From positions 1-8,009 of the forward strand of contig JANLHO010000023.1 in assembly GCA_024654485.1 (NCBI GenBank): a stretch of 8,009 bases of DNA, written 5' to 3'. The stretch is from Patescibacteria group bacterium (GTDB lineage: Bacteria; Patescibacteriota; Minisyncoccia; Phycocordibacterales; UBA2100). Below the pieces are notes generated by a model that saw only the letters and a program-made list of their open reading frames with translations, had not been told where the DNA came from and ran no database searches. Below, piece after piece: positions 5,084-8,009 of the stretch. The translations under genes were made by a program, and so were the position numbers. Every line of letters starts with the position of its first letter. The stretch's first letter is position 1.

Positions 5084-6373
5084 ATGACGAAGAAACAACA
5101 TTCGGACGACAAACCCGCCCAAGGCGGGTCTCGGCCCAAGTCCGATGCGCCTCGGGCGCAGGCCTTGGGCCGAGACCACAAGCAGCTCGGGCGCGAGCTG
5201 GACCTTTTCGTATTCTCCGACCTCGTCGGCAGCGGACTCCCCCTCTGGACTCCGCGCGGTACTCTCGTGAGAAACCTGCTGGATGATTTCGTATGGGAGC
5301 TGCGCAAAAAGCACGGCTATCAGAAAGTCGGCATCCCCCACATCACAAAAAGGGAGCTATACGAAACGAGCGGCCACTGGGACAAATTTAAGGACGACCT
5401 ATTCCACATCACCTCGCGCGAGGGGCGCGACTTCGCCCTGAAGCCGATGAATTGTCCGCACCACATTCAGATATTCGCCCGCCGTCCGCACTCCTACCGT
5501 GAAATGCCGCAGAGATACGCGGAGACGACGATGATGTACCGCGACGAGCAGTCGGGCGAATTGAACGGACTCTCGCGCGTTCGCGCCATCACGATAGACG
5601 ACGCGCACGTATTCTGCCGCGAGGAGCAGATAAAAGAAGAGTTCTCCACCATATGGGACATCATCCAGGAATTCTACGCGGCTTTCGGTTTCAAGCTGCA
5701 GGTCCGCCTCTCTTTCCATGATCCGAAGACGTCGGAAAAATACCTCGGCGGCGAAGAGCGCTGGAAGCTCGCAGAAGACACCCTGAGCGCCATCGCCAAG
5801 GAGAAGGGCGCGGAAGCGACCACGGGCATCGGGGAGGCCGCTTTCTACGGCCCCAAGCTGGATTTCATAGCGCATGATTCGCTTGGGCGCGAATGGCAGG
5901 TGGCGACTATCCAGCTGGATATGAACATGCCGGAGCGCTTTGACCTCACGTGCATCAACGAAAAGGGCGAGAAGGAGCGCGTCGTGATGGTGCACTGCGC
6001 CGTGATGGGCTCCATAGAGCGGTTCCTCTCCGTCATCCTTGAGCACATGCAGGGTTCCTTCCCTCTCTGGCTCGCGCCGGTGCAGGTGAAGGTGCTGCCG
6101 GTATCGGAAAAGCATGCCGGATACGGAAAAGAGATATCGGATGCTCTGATCGCCGAAGAGATACGCGCGGAGCTTGATGTATCAAACGAGACGCTCGGCA
6201 AAAAGATACGCAACGCCAAAAGCGAGAAGGTCCCCTACTTTCTAGTCGTCGGCGACGAGGAAGTCAAGACGAAATCAGCGACCCTAGAAGGCCGCTCCGG
6301 AAAAGTAGGCACGCTTCCCCTCGCCGATATAATCGCCAAGCTCAAAGAAGAAGTCGCCACCAAAGCCGCGTAG
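5084..6373 (+). CDS. thrS: Threonyl-tRNA synthetase, short form lacking editing domains (429 aa)
   Basis: The enzyme activates threonine with ATP and charges tRNA-Thr in the cytosol. This is a class II catalytic core plus an anticodon-binding domain. The Zn ligands that select threonine are present: Cys124 (MNCPHH), His175 (DDAHVFC) and His304 (MVHCAVMGS). Motif 2 is YRDEQSGELNGLSRVR (Arg153), and motif 3 is GSIERF (Arg313). The anticodon-binding domain starts near 328 (LWLAPVQVKVLPVS) and runs to the C-terminus. E. coli ThrRS is 642 aa. Here the TGS and N2 editing domains are missing, replaced by ~30 low-complexity residues before DHKQLGRELDLF (31-42). The start is ATG 5084; TTG 5078, two codons upstream and 10 nt after AGGG, is a real alternative. 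Expression is predicted to be T-box controlled. A bidirectional terminator follows 15 nt after the stop. Clearing of mischarged Ser-tRNA-Thr would need a trans factor, or may be absent. Confidence 0.95.
   Translation: MTKKQHSDDKPAQGGSRPKSDAPRAQALGRDHKQLGRELDLFVFSDLVGSGLPLWTPRGTLVRNLLDDFVWELRKKHGYQKVGIPHITKRELYETSGHWDKFKDDLFHITSREGRDFALKPMNCPHHIQIFARRPHSYREMPQRYAETTMMYRDEQSGELNGLSRVRAITIDDAHVFCREEQIKEEFSTIWDIIQEFYAAFGFKLQVRLSFHDPKTSEKYLGGEERWKLAEDTLSAIAKEKGAEATTGIGEAAFYGPKLDFIAHDSLGREWQVATIQLDMNMPERFDLTCINEKGEKERVVMVHCAVMGSIERFLSVILEHMQGSFPLWLAPVQVKVLPVSEKHAGYGKEISDALIAEEIRAELDVSNETLGKKIRNAKSEKVPYFLVVGDEEVKTKSATLEGRSGKVGTLPLADIIAKLKEEVATKAA
5113..5177 (+). repeat. Nested perfect palindromes at the 5' end of the thrS coding region
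   Basis: ACCCGCC/GGCGGGT (5113-5119/5123-5129, 3-nt loop) overlaps a second, larger hairpin. In that one, GGTCTCGGCCCAAG (5127-5140) pairs perfectly with CTTGGGCCGAGACC (5164-5177), enclosing TGCGCC/GGCGCA (5146-5151/5155-5160). The encoded residues (about 11-31) are a non-conserved extension before the catalytic core. This could be a palindromic element captured in frame, or an RNA structure that affects early elongation. Confidence 0.65.
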
Positions 6374-6388
6374 CGCAACTCTAGAAAC

Positions 6389-6417
6389 AAAAACTCCCCA
6401 TGGGGGAGTTTTTGTTT
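6389..6417. terminator. Bidirectional Rho-independent terminator between convergent genes
   Basis: AAAAACTCCCC (6389-6399) pairs with GGGGAGTTTTT (6403-6413) around a 3-nt loop. On the plus strand it is followed by GTTTT, terminating thrS. On the minus strand the same stem is followed by TTTTTGTTTC, terminating the surface-protein gene that ends at 6476. Confidence 0.92.
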
Positions 6418-6430
6418 TCACTTTGCTTTG

Positions 6431-6456
6431 TCCTCCGAAGCCTTGGCGAAGGAGGA
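6431..6456. repeat. REP-like intergenic hairpin
   Basis: TCCTCC (6431-6436) and GGAGGA (6451-6456) flank GAAGCCTTGGCGAA. This arrangement matches, from memory, CTTCGCCAAGGCTTCGGAGG-type repeats common between genes in Patescibacteria-like genomes. It lies in the 3' intergenic space between convergent genes, a typical REP location. It may also support termination of the minus-strand gene. Confidence 0.5.
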
Positions 6457-6475
6457 GAGCTCTGGGCGGCGGCGG

Positions 6476-8009
6476 TTATCTGCGTGAGATCACGATGCGG
6501 GGCGTCTCCTTTCCATCGGAGCGCTCTATCATCATCGTGTCAGTCGTCATTCCTCGCTTCGTCGCGCCGGAGAGATCTGCGAAAGAAGCCGAGGATGCGA
6601 ATGCCTTGTCTATCTGCCGCGCTATCGGGGCGACTGCGCTCTGGACGGCCTTTGCAGGACTTCCCAGTGCAGCTGCCATCCGCGGTTTGCGCTGTGCCAT
6701 GAAAGCACTCGCGAGGGTCAGCATACCGCCGCGGTAGTAGACCAGAAGGTATGCGCCTGCGACCGCGAAGGAGAGGAGCGAGAGCCAGTAGAGGGCGTTG
6801 CCGACGGGTCCGAGGTCAAAGCCGGTATACGGTATCTGAGAGAGCGATACGGATGAGCCGGCGACGTACGGCTGGGAGTAGCTCTGCGTCTGACAGCTAT
6901 TGGAGCCGCCGGAGCCGCTCACACCCAGCGTGTAGACAGTGCTATACGAAGGGTAGACGGTCATTGAGCCGGAAGGCGCCACGCGGCCGATATTGGGCGT
7001 GATGTAGGCAGAAGTGGCGTAGCTGGAGTACCACGTGAGTGTCGCTGTGCCTCCCTGGCCGCCGTAGCTAAGCGAGATGGTGCATGTCGGTGCCGGATTG
7101 TAGCTCGGGTAGGTGTACTGCACAGGATACGTGACGGGTGCGGACGAGACCGTTTTCACCGTTGAGACGTTGGTCGTGGTGTTGCCGCTGTTGGACACAG
7201 TAGTGTTGTAGCTTCCGCTGATACTGTTGTCTACGATGCTGTTGTCCACGTAACTGTTGTCTACATAGCTGTTGTCGGCGTAGGAATTGGTTATGGTCTT
7301 AACCGTGGAGGTGTTGCAACTGCTGCCGGTGCAGGTGTTGTTGGTGGTCGTAGTGGTATTGGGGACCGGAGTATTTACTACCGGAGGATTGTAAGTGGGA
7401 GGGTTGTAGGTAGGCGGATTGTAGACAGGCGGGTTGTAGACGGGAGGTTTGGAGACGTGCGGAGTGCTCTTGTAGTGGCTGGAAGGCGCGGAAAAGGTGA
7501 AGACCTTGTCCTTTATCACCGGAGCCGAGTATGCGGAGGGCACAAATGAGTACCCCACGCCCTCAATCGTGGTCATTTCATGGCCGTATACGTCCGTAGT
7601 CGGTGCGTAGTCGGTGTATCCGAGATAGTCACTTGTGCCGCCGAGACTGTATCCGCCGTAGTCGCTTCCACCACCGAGACTGTAGCCGCCGTAGTCGGAG
7701 CCGCCGCCGAGGCTGTATCCACCATAATCGCTGCCGCCTCCAAGCGAGTAGCCGCCGTAGTCGCTTCCACCACCGAGACTGTAGCCGCCGTAGTCGGAGC
7801 CGCCGCCGAGGCTGTATCCACCATAATCGCTGCCGCCGCCGAGGGAGTAGCCGCCGTAGTCGCTGTATCCGCCGAGACTGTAGCCTCCATAATCACTATA
7901 GCCTCCAAGACTGTAGCCGCCGTAGTCGGAGCCGCCGCCGAGAGAGTAATCGCCATAGTCGCTAGTTCCTCCAAGGGAGTAGCCGCCGTAGTCGCTGTAG
8001 CCTCCTAGG
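6476..8009 (-). CDS. Repeat-rich cell-surface protein, C-terminal 510 residues (5' end beyond right edge)
   Basis: The minus-strand frame is open from the right edge to TAA at 6476; the Met codon at 7576 is internal. In order: 11 full copies of an 11-residue Ser-Asp-Tyr-Gly-rich repeat (7634-8009); a degenerate unit; a PPxYN repeat (7373-7447); a Thr/Asn/Ser-rich stretch with CTGSSC; repeated DNSYV/DNSIV (7217-7285); and an Ig-like domain of about 65 residues bounded by two Cys (PTCTISLSYGG...GGSNSC, 6893-7090). IPYTG (6821-6835) follows, then one hydrophobic helix (ALYWLSLLSFAVAGAYLLVYY). A basic ~85-residue tail ends in IVISRR. Positive charges after the helix put the tail in the cytoplasm and the repeats outside. 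CPR surface proteins often combine Ig-like domains with such C-terminal anchors (family knowledge). Any signal peptide would lie outside the window. Adhesion or envelope structure is a guess; no enzymatic domain is seen. Confidence 0.85.
   Translation of the reverse strand, partial: LGGYSDYGGYSLGGTSDYGDYSLGGGSDYGGYSLGGYSDYGGYSLGGYSDYGGYSLGGGSDYGGYSLGGGSDYGGYSLGGGSDYGGYSLGGGSDYGGYSLGGGSDYGGYSLGGGSDYGGYSLGGTSDYLGYTDYAPTTDVYGHEMTTIEGVGYSFVPSAYSAPVIKDKVFTFSAPSSHYKSTPHVSKPPVYNPPVYNPPTYNPPTYNPPVVNTPVPNTTTTTNNTCTGSSCNTSTVKTITNSYADNSYVDNSYVDNSIVDNSISGSYNTTVSNSGNTTTNVSTVKTVSSAPVTYPVQYTYPSYNPAPTCTISLSYGGQGGTATLTWYSSYATSAYITPNIGRVAPSGSMTVYPSYSTVYTLGVSGSGGSNSCQTQSYSQPYVAGSSVSLSQIPYTGFDLGPVGNALYWLSLLSFAVAGAYLLVYYRGGMLTLASAFMAQRKPRMAAALGSPAKAVQSAVAPIARQIDKAFASSASFADLSGATKRGMTTDTMMIERSDGKETPRIVISRR
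6821..6835 (-). other. IPYTG sorting-like motif before the membrane helix
   Basis: The codons ATA CCG TAT ACC GGC encode IPYTG, an LPxTG-like pentapeptide about 6 residues before a ~22-residue hydrophobic segment. Unlike classical sortase substrates, the helix is followed by ~85 residues rather than a short basic tail. The motif may be a sortase-like cleavage site or simply a conserved membrane-proximal turn. Confidence 0.4.
7217..7285 (-). repeat. 15-bp coding repeat encoding DNS(Y/I)V
   Basis: Four consecutive 5-residue units (ADNSY, VDNSY, VDNSI, VDNSI) occur in the Asn/Ser/Thr-rich region of the surface protein. Units of this type suit a beta-rich, elongated stalk. Copies differ by single bases, suggesting slippage or local duplication. 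Confidence 0.7.
7373..7447 (-). repeat. 15-bp coding repeat encoding PPxYN
   Basis: Five tandem pentapeptides (PPVYN, PPVYN, PPTYN, PPTYN, PPVVN) form a proline/tyrosine-rich linker, probably an extended rod, between the Gly/Tyr repeat domain and the Thr/Asn-rich stalk. Confidence 0.8.
7634..8009 (-). repeat. 33-bp tandem coding repeat, at least 11 copies, open at right edge
   Basis: The consensus unit in protein is SDYGGYSLGGx, where x is G, Y or T. There are 11 complete units plus the end of another (LGGY) at the right edge, so the true copy number is unknown. Length is strictly 33 bp, so copy changes keep the frame. DNA variants are mostly synonymous, indicating selection on the peptide. 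The next unit (7577-7633) starts SDYLGYTDY and then decays. There are no unique spacers, so this is not a CRISPR array. Confidence 0.95.
7653..7837 (-). repeat. 99-bp higher-order duplication within the 33-bp array
   Basis: Positions 7653-7738 and 7752-7837 are identical over 86 nt with a 99-bp period (three 33-bp units). Neighbouring units differ by several synonymous changes. This indicates a recent three-unit duplication by slippage or unequal recombination. Confidence 0.85.

Noticed and set aside
7573..8008. Overlapping open frames on both strands across the repeat array
   Set aside because: A 33-bp repeat without stops in one unit is open in several frames. Only the frame continuous with the Ig-like and membrane domains is credible.
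7634..8009. CRISPR array
   Set aside because: The 33-bp units abut with no unique spacers and encode a conserved peptide.

Overview
The window looks like part of a moderately GC-rich, gene-dense bacterial chromosome. My best guess is a member of the Candidate Phyla Radiation (Parcubacteria/Patescibacteria-like). The guess rests on four things: the RNase HII and DnaE sequence flavour; a ThrRS without its editing domains; REP-like intergenic hairpins of a kind I associate with these genomes; and a surface protein combining low-complexity repeats, an Ig-like Cys...Cys domain, an IPYTG motif and a single C-terminal membrane helix. This assignment is inference; no 16S or marker phylogeny is available in the window.

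Layout, left to right. Positions 1-605 (minus): rnhB (ribonuclease HII), complete at its start, cut near its C-terminus by the window edge. Positions 629-651: a strong hairpin, probably the terminator of a 58-codon minus-strand ORF at 675-851. Positions 983-4288 (plus): dnaE, the replicative DNA polymerase III alpha subunit, divergent from rnhB. Both rnhB and dnaE have an extended -10 promoter element ending exactly 6 nt before the start codon and no Shine-Dalgarno sequence, so both are predicted to be read from leaderless mRNAs. Positions 4358-4768 (plus): an unrecognised 136-residue protein with its own TTGACA promoter, a good SD and an intrinsic terminator. Positions 4842-5083: a promoter and structured leader that I identify as a T-box (tRNA-sensing) riboswitch, controlling thrS at 5084-6373, a short threonyl-tRNA synthetase. 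Positions 6389-6417: a bidirectional terminator, followed by a REP-like hairpin. Positions 6476-8009 (minus): the C-terminal 510 residues of a large cell-surface protein whose N-terminal part begins in an 11-residue (33-bp) tandem repeat running off the right edge.

Functionally the left half is DNA replication and ribonucleotide removal (dnaE, rnhB). The centre is threonine charging with amino-acid-responsive control. The right end is a surface-exposed, repeat-variable protein.

The most noteworthy item is the T-box leader. Its T-box/antiterminator and the competing hairpin are near-perfect and mutually exclusive. However, its 5' part does not look like a canonical Stem I: a Thr codon (ACC) sits in a 7-nt hairpin loop. 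A REP-like hairpin also occupies the antiterminator loop. Other points of interest are palindromic, in-frame, low-complexity insertions in both dnaE and thrS, a degenerate PHP metal site in DnaE, and the twin leaderless promoters.
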